The notes: generated from the sequence alone by a model not told the origin. Counted from the first letter of the stretch, positions 7,144 to 16,755 are shown. The stretch is DNA of 42,210 nt from an uncultured Granulosicoccaceae bacterium (GCA_938045275.1 CALIMV010000103.1:1-42210); one strand, 5' to 3'. Program-made: numbers and translations.

Positions 7144-8400
7144 CTACAAAGTAGCATCAGAAAAATGGGCGAATGGGATTACGTCTACCATCGTTTCAGC
7201 CTCTGCACCTGCGCTGTCAAAGCCAAGTTCGATGAAGCAGTTAGCTTTGTGAAGCGAGCTGACCACATGCGAGTCTTGTAATCCTGTTGTTGAAACACGC
7301 CATTCTCCCGCAGCATCGTGTTCGAGCAAACCCCGCTGATATTCAACTCGCCCAGGCAGTTTTTTTAGCGTCGAATTCAGTTTGGCACTGATACGGGGCA
7401 GTTCCATTGGTGTTTGGTTGAGCAGTTTTCTTATTGCAGGTTGCACGAATAGAAGACTTGTGACCGCCGCCGACACAGGATTGCCTGGCAAACCGAAATA
7501 AGGCTGTTTTTTGTTTAGCAAACCAAAGGTAAGAGGGCGTCCAGGTTTTACAGCGATTTTCCAAACGTGAAGTGTGCCGATTTGCTCGAGTACGGGTCTG
7601 ACAAAATCTGCGTCGCCAACCGATACGCCACCGGAGGATAAAACCAGATCAGCGCCTTCGCATTTCGCAAAAGCTATCTGTAAAGCGTCAACGCTGTCTT
7701 CTACGATACCCAGATCGATAATTTCTACTGTCGGTGTATTTAACATCGCTGTCAACAGTGCGCGATTCGCATCGTAAATACAGCCATCAGGAAGTGAGTT
7801 GCCTGCGTCAGTTAACTCATCACCTGTAGAAAATACGGCGACCTTGAGTGATCGGTATACGTTAATTTCGACTAAACCGTGTGAACATAAGGTGGCGATT
7901 TGTGCTGCACCAATACGTTGGCCTTTGGACATTAGCAATGCACCTTTTACACAGTCTGAGCCTGCTGCCCTAACATGATGTCCTTTGTTTGGCTGTTGAA
8001 TTATCCTGACGACATTGCCATTGACTTCAACATTTTCCTGCTGCACCACAGTGTCTGCAAAATCGGGTACCCGAGCCCCAGTAGTAATCCGATGACATTC
8101 GCGAATATTCGCGGTATTGCTACTGGGGTGCCCAGCCAGAGACTGATCGCTGATAGTTAGATCTTGAGCACCTTCAGCGTGTTTATAGGCGTACCCATCC
8201 ATTGCTGATGCCCTGAATGCAGGAACATTGATAGGCGAATTCAAATCAACGCCAAGCACCCGCCCATAAGCCTGCTGCACGGCAATGATTTCGATTTGAT
8301 CAATTGGCGTTACCTGGTTAAGAATTGTTTGCAGTGCCGCTTCTATGCTGATCGAGTTAGGGTCGGCGTCAGTGTGGGGTATCTTTTTTGAATCGTTCAT
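7144..8400 (-). CDS. moeA: Molybdopterin molybdenumtransferase MoeA (first copy)
   Basis: MoeA inserts molybdenum into adenylylated molybdopterin. The protein of about 418 residues shows the family motifs in order: SAMDGYAY near residue 65, ITTGARVP, VFSTGDEL, YDANR, SSGGVSVGDADF, KPGRPLTFG and GLPGNPVSA. All key segments are intact, so it should be active. I chose ATG at 8400 (MNDSKKIPH); a TTG at 8412 would add four residues. It is a lone gene divergent from xerD with only 43 bases between the starts, with no other cofactor gene beside it. A second moeA lies at 27738-29009 and differs throughout, so this is an old duplication or separate acquisition rather than a recent copy. Confidence 0.94.
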   Translation of the reverse strand: MNDSKKIPHTDADPNSISIEAALQTILNQVTPIDQIEIIAVQQAYGRVLGVDLNSPINVPAFRASAMDGYAYKHAEGAQDLTISDQSLAGHPSSNTANIRECHRITTGARVPDFADTVVQQENVEVNGNVVRIIQQPNKGHHVRAAGSDCVKGALLMSKGQRIGAAQIATLCSHGLVEINVYRSLKVAVFSTGDELTDAGNSLPDGCIYDANRALLTAMLNTPTVEIIDLGIVEDSVDALQIAFAKCEGADLVLSSGGVSVGDADFVRPVLEQIGTLHVWKIAVKPGRPLTFGLLNKKQPYFGLPGNPVSAAVTSLLFVQPAIRKLLNQTPMELPRISAKLNSTLKKLPGRVEYQRGLLEHDAAGEWRVSTTGLQDSHVVSSLHKANCFIELGFDSAGAEAETMVDVIPFAHFSDATL

Positions 8401-8443
8401 GGTGGTGTACAAAGTTCGTGTGTTTGTTTGCTAAGCTACTTGT

Positions 8444-9370
8444 ATGCAAAGCGCATCCAAAGAAGAGAGTCCGCTACTTGATGCCGGTTCTCGACGCCTG
8501 CTTTTACAGTTTAGCGACATGTTGCTCATTGAGCGTGGGTTGAGCAAACACACAGTATCCGCATACGAATCCGATATCAAATTATTTGCTTTGCACTTGC
8601 AAACGGCAGGAGGTAGCCTGAAAACGGCTGGTAGGGCTGATATTATGGCTTTTCTTGGTAGCCGGGTATCGTCAGGTGGTAGTGCACGTAGCGCGGCTCG
8701 CATGCTGTCGGCCTTGCGTCGATTCTATCGTTATCTGTTACGCGAACATGTTATCAGCGTCGATCCCACTTTGTTAATTGATTCTCCTTCAATCGGTCGA
8801 CCATTGCCCTCAACACTGAGTGAATCTGAGGTACGAAAGTTACTCAATGCACCCGTTGTGAGCACCGATATTGGATTGCGTGATCGGGCTATGCTTGAAG
8901 TTTTGTATGGTTGTGGCTTACGGGTAAGTGAATTAGTGTCTCTTAACGTCGATCAAGTCAACCTTCAGCAAGGTGTTGTTCGAGTATGGGGTAAAGGTAA
9001 TAAAGAGCGATTAGTACCCATGGGCGAAGCATCTATTGATTGGATAAGGCGATACAATCGCAACGCACGCGAAAATTTATTAAAACGAGTGTCCAGTACT
9101 TTGTTTTTGTCTCTCAGAGGCCGAGAGATGACGCGTCAGAGCTTTTGGCATCGCATTAAGGTGTATGGTATTGCTGCAGGTATAAGCGCTCATTTGTCAC
9201 CACACACGCTTAGGCACGCATTTGCAACACACTTAGTTAATCATGATGCCGATTTAAGAGTGGTGCAGCTATTGCTAGGGCATAGTGATCTTTCGACAAC
9301 GCAGATATATACTCATGTTGCGCGTGAACGTCTCAAATACCTACATGCTCGACACCACCCACGTGGATAA
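8444..9370 (+). CDS. xerD: Site-specific tyrosine recombinase XerD
   Basis: XerD acts with XerC at dif to resolve chromosome dimers during division. The 308-residue protein has an N-terminal SAM-like DNA-binding domain (about 18-105) and a C-terminal catalytic domain. Catalytic residues are all present: R160 (GCGLRVSELV), K184 (WGKGNKER), H254 and R257 (HTLRHAFATH), H280 (LLGHSDLSTTQ) and the nucleophile Y289 (IYTHVARERL). The C-terminal end HARHHPRG and the dsbC gene downstream, as in E. coli, support XerD rather than XerC. It diverges from moeA. No mobile-element context is present, so it is the housekeeping recombinase. Confidence 0.96.
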   Translation: MQSASKEESPLLDAGSRRLLLQFSDMLLIERGLSKHTVSAYESDIKLFALHLQTAGGSLKTAGRADIMAFLGSRVSSGGSARSAARMLSALRRFYRYLLREHVISVDPTLLIDSPSIGRPLPSTLSESEVRKLLNAPVVSTDIGLRDRAMLEVLYGCGLRVSELVSLNVDQVNLQQGVVRVWGKGNKERLVPMGEASIDWIRRYNRNARENLLKRVSSTLFLSLRGREMTRQSFWHRIKVYGIAAGISAHLSPHTLRHAFATHLVNHDADLRVVQLLLGHSDLSTTQIYTHVARERLKYLHARHHPRG

Positions 9371-9414
9371 TATTGTTGTTTACCGCGTCGCAGAGCAACG
9401 GAAAAGGAACCTTT

Positions 9415-10413
9415 ATGCCATTTCACACACTAATTAATACCTACATGAAGGCTACGTCTATGTACCGAACACGACTGACTTTTCTTGTTTTCACTGTGGT
9501 AGTTCTCGGTAGCACCGCAACCGGGTCACTGTTTGCCGCCGATACCGCGGTTGATACTGTGAGCGATGCTACAACTCTGCTAGCTGCGAAAACCAATCCT
9601 GAAGCACCAACATCAGATGCCACAAATCTGGATGCGCCAACACCCGAAGGTGCGAAAAACGCGCAGGCAGAACCACCCGCTGACGCACCATCGCCTTCGG
9701 CAGAACCGAAAGCCAATGATATTCAACACATGGCGGAACCAACCAACGAAACACATCGAAAAGTGTTTCAGGCATTTCGCAACCGGTTCCCTGCCTTGCA
9801 AATAGATTCGATAACCGACGGACCGTACCCCGGACTGTTCGAAGTTATTACCGATTCTCAAATCGTGTATGTCGATGAAGGTATGACGCTACTGTTTCAA
9901 GGTGAAATGATTAATTTGACCGATGGAATCAATTTAACTGAAGCGCGCTTGGCCGGTATACACATGGGGCTGATCAATGAACTTGGCGAAGAAAACATGC
10001 TGGTGTACAAAGGGGCGAACGAAGCAGACCGATCAATAACTGTATTTACAGATATCAATTGTGGTTACTGCAGATTGTTACACAGCGAAATAGACACATT
10101 GCTGCAGGCTGGAATTAACGTCAGGTATCTAATGTTTCCACGTGCCGGACTCGAGAGCGAATCGCGGACTGCATTGGAAAGTGTATGGTGTGCAGATAAC
10201 CCACAAGAGGCTATGACTGCTGCAAAAGCGGGCGAACCTGTTGTGGAAAAGTCGTGTGATACTCCCGTCGAGACGCACTATGAGTTAGCAGGGCAAGTAG
10301 GCTTAAGAGGAACACCACTTATTTACCTCGACAACGGCACGGCGATACCAGGCTACAGAGAAGCCAGCGCCATTGTCGAAATGATTAATACATCCGAACC
10401 AATGTCCAACTAA
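9415..10413 (+). CDS. dsbC: Thiol:disulfide interchange protein DsbC with extended linker
   Basis: DsbC is a periplasmic disulfide isomerase. From ATG at 9415 (AAAAGGA six bases upstream; a TTG at 9373 is unlikely) the protein has 332 residues. A long signal sequence ends near LGSTATGSLFAA (about residue 42). Residues 44-113 are an unusual Ala/Pro/Glu-rich low-complexity linker. The dimerisation domain follows (about 114-190), then the thioredoxin fold with active site CGYC (216-219), a second cysteine pair (C259, C281) and the cis-proline RGTP (298-301). It follows xerD by 44 bases, the E. coli order. The expected partner DsbD and recJ are not in the window. Confidence 0.93.
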   Translation: MPFHTLINTYMKATSMYRTRLTFLVFTVVVLGSTATGSLFAADTAVDTVSDATTLLAAKTNPEAPTSDATNLDAPTPEGAKNAQAEPPADAPSPSAEPKANDIQHMAEPTNETHRKVFQAFRNRFPALQIDSITDGPYPGLFEVITDSQIVYVDEGMTLLFQGEMINLTDGINLTEARLAGIHMGLINELGEENMLVYKGANEADRSITVFTDINCGYCRLLHSEIDTLLQAGINVRYLMFPRAGLESESRTALESVWCADNPQEAMTAAKAGEPVVEKSCDTPVETHYELAGQVGLRGTPLIYLDNGTAIPGYREASAIVEMINTSEPMSN

Positions 10414-10480
10414 GTGCACCAATTAAGTACATAATGGACGATTAAACCTGGTGATCACAAGCTGATGATCAAATTAAACG

Positions 10481-11062
10481 ATGACAAGCACTAGCACATT
10501 CGAAAAGACCTGCTGGAAAGCAGTGTTCTTCTGTTTGTTGCTGGTTTTGTTTATCGTCCCTCAAATTAGTTTGGCTGATCAAAATGATTCTGCGTTGGAG
10601 CCGCTGTTCGAGCAGCTCCAACAAGCTAAATCCAATTCACAGGCTAAAGCGATAGAAGCGAAAATCTGGCGTATCTGGCTAACCACTGAAGACGAAAACG
10701 CTGCAGCGTTAATGTCTCAACTAACCTATGCCATGTCAGTAGGGCAACACGAACTGGCGCTTAAACTGTGTGATCAATTGGTCGATAGCAATCCAGAATT
10801 TGCAGAAGCCTGGAATAAGCGCGCCACCGTCCAATACCTGCTGGGAAACCATGGTTTATCTGTTGCTGATATCAAGCAAACACTATTGCTGGAGCCACGC
10901 CACTTTGGCGCGCTTTCAGGTCTTGGACTTATTTTCATGGCTTCGGGTAACTACAATGCCGCACTCGATGCGTTTAATGCAGTTTTAAAGTTAAGTCCAA
11001 GCTCGTCTAATGCTCGAAACAGTGTCGCAAGTGCAAAGTCAATGATAGGCGAAGGTATTTAA
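10481..11062 (+). CDS. Tetratricopeptide-repeat protein, exported
   Basis: A 193-residue protein with a signal peptide (hydrophobic core VFFCLLLVLFIVPQISLA, cleavage likely near residue 31) and about three TPR units in the second half. The clearest runs are ELALKLCDQLVDSNPEFAEA, NKRATVQYLLGNHGLSVADI and ALSGLGLIFMASGNYNAALD, each with the A/G-x-Y/F spacing of TPRs. It is probably a periplasmic scaffold protein. It is followed after 15 bases by the DUF3187-like gene on the same strand, so the two probably form a unit. Two TGATCA palindromes (10452-10457 and 10466-10471) lie just before the start; no strong ribosome binding site is visible. Confidence 0.8.
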   Translation: MTSTSTFEKTCWKAVFFCLLLVLFIVPQISLADQNDSALEPLFEQLQQAKSNSQAKAIEAKIWRIWLTTEDENAAALMSQLTYAMSVGQHELALKLCDQLVDSNPEFAEAWNKRATVQYLLGNHGLSVADIKQTLLLEPRHFGALSGLGLIFMASGNYNAALDAFNAVLKLSPSSSNARNSVASAKSMIGEGI

Positions 11063-11077
11063 AGGTCACCGCTGTAT

Positions 11078-12064
11078 ATGTTTTGCCGATTTTTCACAGC
11101 ATTTCTGCTGGTTGTTTTTCCTGTTTTTACTCCTGCCATAACCGTTGCAGCATCGGCTAATTTTATTCAACAACGTGCTTTGGGTCCAATAAAGCTGCAA
11201 AGCGGGTTGCCAGAAGCAGCCAGCCGGCTAACGACAACGGATGAACTGCAGCTTTCCTACGTTCGCAACAATGTGTTTATGGGAGGGGGTGTAAATTCAG
11301 AGCGTTTGATACTCGATGGTGAGAGCAGTCAGTTTAATGTGAGATACCGCCGACGTTTGAGTGGTTGCTGGCAGATAAATTTGTCCGGTGTATGGCTCGA
11401 CCACTCACGTGGTCAATTTGATCGACCACTGGATACCTGGCATCAGTTTTTTGGATTACCCGATGCGCAACGCGACGACTGGCCACCGAATCAACTTGAG
11501 TATGTGTACGAAAACGGTACTGAACGACTGGCGTTGGAGACCGAAAGCAGCGGCTTGGGCGATACCCAGATTCAAATACAGCGCAACGTGGGTTGCCTGC
11601 CGAATTCGTCTATTGTGCGTTTTGGAGTCAAGCTTCCAACTGGAGAGCCGTCGAAATTCAATGGCACAGGTAGCGCGGATGCGTTTATCGACGTACAGTC
11701 ACCATGGCAGCGGTCGCGGCGCTTTGAGCGAATTCAATGGGCTGGCAGCATTGGCCTGCTCGGAACTGGGAAGCATGAACAACCAACCGAGCAACAGTCT
11801 TTTGTGGGGTTTGGGGCAGCTGCGCTGAACGTAAATCTGGGTCCGCACACTCAATTACTAACGCAACTGGATTGGCACACGCCCATGTACAAAAGTGAAC
11901 TCAGAGAATTGGGTGAGTCCAGTGTTCAGTTGTCTTTAGGTTTGCGATATAACGCAGGAAGAAAAGGTGTATGGGAATTCAGTTTTTCAGAGGATGCAGT
12001 GATAGACACCGTGCCAGATATAGTCGTTCGTCTGGCATGGGTGTCTCGGTTCGGTGATCGTTGA
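11078..12064 (+). CDS. DUF3187-like outer-membrane protein
   Basis: A 328-residue protein with a signal peptide (MFCRFFTAFLLVVFPVFTPA, cleavage near AASA). The rest is rich in alternating beta-strand patterns with aromatic ends, and it finishes LAWVSRFGDR, which suggests a beta-barrel. The segment HQFFGLPDAQRDDWPP, followed by YVYENG and a GLGDTQIQIQR strand, recalls DUF3187 family proteins of unknown function. Two cysteines (in LSGCWQ and NVGCLP) may form a disulfide. It follows the TPR gene by 15 bases and converges on lon with two bases between stops. Family assignment is from memory of motif style, so moderate. Confidence 0.72.
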   Translation: MFCRFFTAFLLVVFPVFTPAITVAASANFIQQRALGPIKLQSGLPEAASRLTTTDELQLSYVRNNVFMGGGVNSERLILDGESSQFNVRYRRRLSGCWQINLSGVWLDHSRGQFDRPLDTWHQFFGLPDAQRDDWPPNQLEYVYENGTERLALETESSGLGDTQIQIQRNVGCLPNSSIVRFGVKLPTGEPSKFNGTGSADAFIDVQSPWQRSRRFERIQWAGSIGLLGTGKHEQPTEQQSFVGFGAAALNVNLGPHTQLLTQLDWHTPMYKSELRELGESSVQLSLGLRYNAGRKGVWEFSFSEDAVIDTVPDIVVRLAWVSRFGDR

Positions 12065-12066
12065 CC

Positions 12067-14490
12067 TTATTTGAACAAAATTTTGTACACATCATCATAG
12101 CTACTAGCAAAGTGAATCTTTAAGCCTTTGATAATGTGCTTGGGTAGTTCTTTGACATCTCCCTCATTTGCCGAAGGCAAGATCACCTGCTTGATGCCAA
12201 CACGTCGAGCTGCGATTAATTTTTCGCGAATGCCGCCAACGGCAAGTACTTTACCGGTAAGTGTGATTTCACCGGTCATGGCGAAGTCTTTTTTCACTGA
12301 TTTTTTTAGCGCGAGCGATAACAAAGCGCTGGTCATGCTTATACCAGCGCTAGGTCCGTCTTTGGGTGTCGCGCCTTCAGGCACATGAAGGTGTATGCTG
12401 TTTTGCATGAAAAAATTGTCGGTAACACCGAAGCGGCTGCTGTTTGTGGTTGCGTAGCTGTGTGCAATTTGCGCAGACTCAGTCATAACCTTACCGAGCT
12501 GACCGGTGAGTTTTAAGCCGCGATCTTTGCCATGTACACGAGTAGCTTCAATTGGCAATGTGGCACCACCCATTGCCGTCCAGGCAAGGCCTGTTACAAC
12601 ACCAACCCCGCCGAGTCGTTTTTCATTTTTAAATGGTGGTTCACCGACAAACTCAACCAGATTGTTTCCTGAAACACTAACGCGCTTTTGTTTGCCCAGG
12701 AGTTTAACAACGCTTTTGCGTAAAATTCGATTGAGTAGTTTCTCGAGTGTACGAACACCTGCTTCTCGGGCATAACCTTCGATAAGTGAACGCAGCGCCG
12801 AGTCGGTGAGCTTGACCTGGTTTTTTTGGACTTTATTGCGCTCGAGTAATCGCGGCCAAAGGTGCTTTTGCGCAATCTCGAACTTCTCTTCGGCGATATA
12901 ACCGCCGAGTCGAATCATGTCCATACGGTCCAGCAGTGGTCTTGGAATGGTGTCCAACTGATTGGCTGTGCAGATGAAAAGCACCTTGGACAAATCAATT
13001 CGCAGGTCGAGATAGTGGTCCAAAAACGCACTGTTTTGCTCAGGATCGAGCACTTCCAGCATGGCAGAGGCAGGATCGCCTTGGTAGGATTGCCCCATTT
13101 TGTCAATTTCATCAAGCATGATAACCGGGTTGCATACTTCCATTTCTTTCAATGCTTGAACGAGTTTTCCGGGCATTGCGCCAATATAGGTTCGTCGATG
13201 GCCTTTTATTTCGGCTTCATCGCGCATACCACCGACACTGAATCGATAAAACTTGCGACCAAGACTTTCGGCAATAGACTTGCCGATTGAAGTTTTACCG
13301 ACCCCTGGAGGCCCTACAAATAACAATATTGAGCCACTGACTTCACCGCGAAATGCGCCCATAGCAAGAAATTCTAGAATACGGTCTTTAATATCAACAA
13401 GGCCTGCGTGGTCCCTGTTTAAAATGGTACGAGCCGTACGCAGACTAAACTTGTCTTTGGAATAATTACCCCAGGGTACGGCACTAAGCCAGTCTACGTA
13501 ATTGCGCGTGACACCGTATTCGGGTGAGCCGGTTTCGAGTATCGTCATTTTTTTGATTTCGTCATCGAAGCGGTTCTGCACATGTTCGGGTGCGTCTCGT
13601 TTTTCCATGCGAGCCTTGAATTGGTCAATATCCGAGGTTCGATCGTCTTTGGCTATGCCAAGCTCACGCTGAATAATTTTTAGTTCTTCGCGCAGGAAAA
13701 ATTCGCGTTGATGTTTAGTCATTTTTTGCTCGACTTCAGAGCGAATCTCACTTTGTAGTCGCGCAACTTCGAGTTCTTTTTGTAGTAATACCAGGACTTT
13801 TTGCATGCGTTTTTGCAGAGGCACTGTGTTTAGTATTTTTTGTAACTCTGTGCCAGGTGCTGTGGTTATAGCAGCCGCAAAGTCAGCCAGTGGCGATGGC
13901 TCGTTCAGATTGAAGTGATTGAGAAAATTCTTCAGCTCTTCGTTGTAAAGCGGGTTTAAAGGAATTAGCTCTTTTATCGATTGGATTAAGGCCATTGCAT
14001 AGGCTTTAATTTCGGGCGTTCTAACGGACTTTTCTGGCGGGTAAATGACCTCTGCAGCAAACGGAGTCTCGCGGCTAATCCAATGTGTTAGCTTGAAACG
14101 CTGTAGCCCTTGAGCAATAAACTGGATTTTGCCATTGCTGGAGACTACGTTGTGCAACTTAACGACACAGCCAATGTTTTCGAAATCATCGGGATTGGCT
14201 TTGGCGGCTTCCTGATCGCCGGCATAGCACAGACCCAGTAAATGAGAGTCCATTTTTGACAGTGCAGCGAAAGTCTCCTGCCACGGGTCTTCATCTATAA
14301 CCAAAGGTTGAACTTGAGCCGGGAAGAACGGTCGTTCAAAAATAGGCAGCAACAGAAGATGATCTGGCAGATTCTGATCTGGCAGAATCAAGCCGCCATT
14401 TGGCTCTGTGTCTGATTGAATTGAGTCTACCGTTTCGGGTTCGTCGCCGCCGTCCATGACAATACCTGAGTCGTTTTCGTTATCATTCAT
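12067..14490 (-). CDS. lon: ATP-dependent Lon-family protease, variant N-domain
   Basis: Lon degrades damaged and regulatory proteins in the cytoplasm. The 807-residue protein has an N-domain (about 40-250), an AAA+ module with Walker A GPPGVGKT (393-400), Walker B VIMLDEIDK (456-464) and the DPEQNSAF loop, and a C-terminal S16 protease with S714 (KDGPSAG) and K757 (GGIREK) as the dyad. It has an acidic 40-residue N-terminal extension, and the usual LPLRDxVVxP entry is replaced by LPIFERPFFPAQVQPLVID. That form resembles the second LonA-type protease of pseudomonads (AsrA) more than E. coli Lon, by recollection. clpPX is not adjacent. A sigma32-like promoter precedes it. Confidence 0.92.
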   Translation of the reverse strand: MNDNENDSGIVMDGGDEPETVDSIQSDTEPNGGLILPDQNLPDHLLLLPIFERPFFPAQVQPLVIDEDPWQETFAALSKMDSHLLGLCYAGDQEAAKANPDDFENIGCVVKLHNVVSSNGKIQFIAQGLQRFKLTHWISRETPFAAEVIYPPEKSVRTPEIKAYAMALIQSIKELIPLNPLYNEELKNFLNHFNLNEPSPLADFAAAITTAPGTELQKILNTVPLQKRMQKVLVLLQKELEVARLQSEIRSEVEQKMTKHQREFFLREELKIIQRELGIAKDDRTSDIDQFKARMEKRDAPEHVQNRFDDEIKKMTILETGSPEYGVTRNYVDWLSAVPWGNYSKDKFSLRTARTILNRDHAGLVDIKDRILEFLAMGAFRGEVSGSILLFVGPPGVGKTSIGKSIAESLGRKFYRFSVGGMRDEAEIKGHRRTYIGAMPGKLVQALKEMEVCNPVIMLDEIDKMGQSYQGDPASAMLEVLDPEQNSAFLDHYLDLRIDLSKVLFICTANQLDTIPRPLLDRMDMIRLGGYIAEEKFEIAQKHLWPRLLERNKVQKNQVKLTDSALRSLIEGYAREAGVRTLEKLLNRILRKSVVKLLGKQKRVSVSGNNLVEFVGEPPFKNEKRLGGVGVVTGLAWTAMGGATLPIEATRVHGKDRGLKLTGQLGKVMTESAQIAHSYATTNSSRFGVTDNFFMQNSIHLHVPEGATPKDGPSAGISMTSALLSLALKKSVKKDFAMTGEITLTGKVLAVGGIREKLIAARRVGIKQVILPSANEGDVKELPKHIIKGLKIHFASSYDDVYKILFK

Positions 14491-14538
14491 ACCGCGTTGG
14501 GTGCCTTCATAGATGTGAAGTATTTCTTACATAGACAG

Positions 14539-14567
14539 AAGATATGCAATAGCGTTCGTATTTCAAG
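14539..14567 (-). promoter_or_regulatory. Candidate promoter of lon, with heat-shock-like -35
   Basis: On the minus strand TTGAAA (complement of 14561-14566) and TATCTT (complement of 14539-14544) are separated by 16 bases, a fair sigma70 promoter. The -35 is embedded in CTTGAAA, the exact sigma32 -35 core, and CATAT near the -10 fits part of the sigma32 -10. The leader to the ATG at 14490 would be about 40 bases. Confidence 0.45.
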
Positions 14568-14626
14568 GCGCGTGCCGAACGATTCTATGTAACTGTAAAT
14601 TGTGTTGATTGATTGGCTCATCGCAT

Positions 14627-16636
14627 TCAGTCGTCGGAAAGCATATCCATCAGTCCTTGCAAAGCCTGTTTTCCCGCTATCCGCTGTGCACCGGGATCAA
14701 CCAAACTGGGCTCACCTAACATAACCACGTCGTCAGATGGCAGATCGTCCAGGTATCGACTGGGTTCGCAAGCCAATAATTCGCCATACTTCTGACGCGC
14801 GCGAGCGCGGGTGAACGTCAAGGAATGTCTTGCTCTGGTCATACCTACGTAACACAGTCGTCTTTCTTCTTCGAGCGCGCCGTCATCAACACTGTTGGCG
14901 TGTGGCAGAATATCTTCTTCCATACCCACCATAAACACATGTGGAAATTCCAGGCCTTTGGCGGCGTGAAAGGTTAATAGTTGCACTTGATCATGATGCA
15001 CTTCATCATCCTGCCGAGATAACATGTCTTGCAGGCATAATCTTGACACAGCATCAGACAGTGGTACATCCCGGCCTTCATCGTCGACCAGTATTCGGCT
15101 AAGCCAGCCCAGAAATTCTTCAGTGTTTTCAATCGCTCTTTGTGCTTGTTGGGGTGTGTCCGCTTGCCGCTCCAGCCACCCTGTATAGTCCATATCACTG
15201 AAAAAACTGCGGACCACATCTATTACGTTGCCGCGTTCGGCATTGTCAGCCGTTAGCGTTATCCAGTTGCCAAAGCGTTGAAGCCTGTGCAATGCCTTGC
15301 CTGAAAGTGCTTCGGACAAGCCAAAGCTGTGGCATGCATCGAACAGCGTTGAATTGGTTTGACGAGCGTACTCGCCGAGCTTGGACAAGGTCGTTGGTCC
15401 TATCTCACGGCGGGGCGTGTTTATACAGCGCAAGAATGCTGTGTCGTCATCCGGGTTAACCAGTAATTTCAGGTAGGCGAGCATGTCTTTGATCTCAACT
15501 CGGTCAAAAAAAGACTTGCCGCCACTGATCGCGTAGGGAATTTGCTTTTCACGCAGTGCTTGCTCGAACACCCGTGATTGAAAATTACTGCGATACAGAA
15601 TGGCATAATCGCCAAAGCGACGATTTTTCTGGAAGTGCTGAGTCATCATTTCCGCCACCACCCATTCCGCTTCATCAATACCGTGGCGACACACAGAGAT
15701 ACGCAATTCATCACCAATACCAAGCGCGCTCCACAGCTTTTTTTCAAACACGTGTGGATTGTGACTGATGACCTGATTTGCACATCGCAATATGCGTTGG
15801 CTGGAACGATAATTTTGCTCCAGTTTAATGACTTGCAAGTTGGGATAATCTGTTTGCAGGTTCATCATGTTTTCCGGCCTGGCGCCACGCCACGAATAAA
15901 TTGATTGGTCGTCGTCACCAACGGCAGTCAGCGCTCCAAACTTGTCGACTAATAAGCGAATTAATTCGTACTGTGCAGCATTGGTATCCTGATATTCGTC
16001 TATTAGCATGTGTCGAGTTTGGTCGCGCCAGCGTTTTTGAACATCTGGGCGTTCGCGCATCAATCGCACCGGTAAACTAATCAGATCGTCGAAATCGACT
16101 GAATTACAGGCTCGCAGCAAGCGCTCATAGTCTGCGTAAAGAAGCGCTGCGACGCGTGTTTGATCGTCGCCTGATTCCAGTAGTGCCTGTTCTGGTGTAG
16201 TGAATGTACTCTTCCAATTGGAAATAATTGATTGTGCAGTTCGGTCCTCCATTGCGCTGTTCTGTTCGGAGATAATTTCTCGGAGTGCGGATGTGGAGTC
16301 ACCTTGATCCATGATAGTAAATCCGCGACGCAGACCAATATGCTCACCATCTTTGTGGAGCATGTTTAAACCGAGCCTGTGGAAGGTTGAAATTGACAGG
16401 CCCCGAACGGATTTTGTGTTGAGTTTTTTATTCAACCGCTCGCGCATTTCCAGCGCTGCCTTGTTAGTGAAAGTTACAGCGATAATTGATCGCGGGTCGT
16501 AGCGTTTCTCAGTCAGCAGGTAGGCAATTTTTTCGGTGATTACACCTGTTTTACCACTGCCAGCGCCGGCGAGTACGAGCACCGGCGTGTCTATGTGAAG
16601 GACGGCTGCTCGTTGTTGAGGGTTGAGGTGGTTCAT
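14627..16636 (-). CDS. rep: ATP-dependent DNA helicase Rep
   Basis: Rep is a 3'-5' superfamily 1 helicase that helps forks pass protein roadblocks. The 669-residue protein opens MNHLNPQQRAAVLHIDTPVL with the Q-motif Gln residues and Walker A GAGSGKT at 24-30. It continues with VTFTNKAA (motif Ia), LSISTFHRLGL, the DEYQDTN Walker B/motif II, GDDDQSIYSWRGA (motif III), NYRSS (motif IV), LTFHAAKGLEF (motif V) and CYVGMTRAR (motif VI). Length (E. coli Rep 673) and the GLSISTFH and NWKS features favour Rep over UvrD or PcrA. It lies upstream of lon on the same strand with 136 bases between, so separate transcription of lon is likely. Confidence 0.94.
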   Translation of the reverse strand: MNHLNPQQRAAVLHIDTPVLVLAGAGSGKTGVITEKIAYLLTEKRYDPRSIIAVTFTNKAALEMRERLNKKLNTKSVRGLSISTFHRLGLNMLHKDGEHIGLRRGFTIMDQGDSTSALREIISEQNSAMEDRTAQSIISNWKSTFTTPEQALLESGDDQTRVAALLYADYERLLRACNSVDFDDLISLPVRLMRERPDVQKRWRDQTRHMLIDEYQDTNAAQYELIRLLVDKFGALTAVGDDDQSIYSWRGARPENMMNLQTDYPNLQVIKLEQNYRSSQRILRCANQVISHNPHVFEKKLWSALGIGDELRISVCRHGIDEAEWVVAEMMTQHFQKNRRFGDYAILYRSNFQSRVFEQALREKQIPYAISGGKSFFDRVEIKDMLAYLKLLVNPDDDTAFLRCINTPRREIGPTTLSKLGEYARQTNSTLFDACHSFGLSEALSGKALHRLQRFGNWITLTADNAERGNVIDVVRSFFSDMDYTGWLERQADTPQQAQRAIENTEEFLGWLSRILVDDEGRDVPLSDAVSRLCLQDMLSRQDDEVHHDQVQLLTFHAAKGLEFPHVFMVGMEEDILPHANSVDDGALEEERRLCYVGMTRARHSLTFTRARARQKYGELLACEPSRYLDDLPSDDVVMLGEPSLVDPGAQRIAGKQALQGLMDMLSDD

Positions 16637-16755
16637 GGGTGTGACACGGTTGATGAGGCGATAGTCTAGCCGCTTCGACGGTAAAGGTCATCGTTGACAA
16701 ACGTTGAAACAACAGATTCAACAAGGACACACAAATCGCTATAGGTTTCTAGTCA

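Noticed and set aside
6830-7252. Plus-strand open frame running out of the H1-like gene into the moeA end
   Set aside because: Overlaps two real genes, crosses the terminator at 7084-7113 and has no family resemblance.
8444-9370. Phage or island integrase
   Set aside because: Sequence and the dsbC neighbour identify housekeeping XerD; no attachment repeats or tRNA target nearby.
10452-10471. Two TGATCA palindromes 14 bases apart before the TPR gene
   Set aside because: Short and common; too weak to call an operator without further support.
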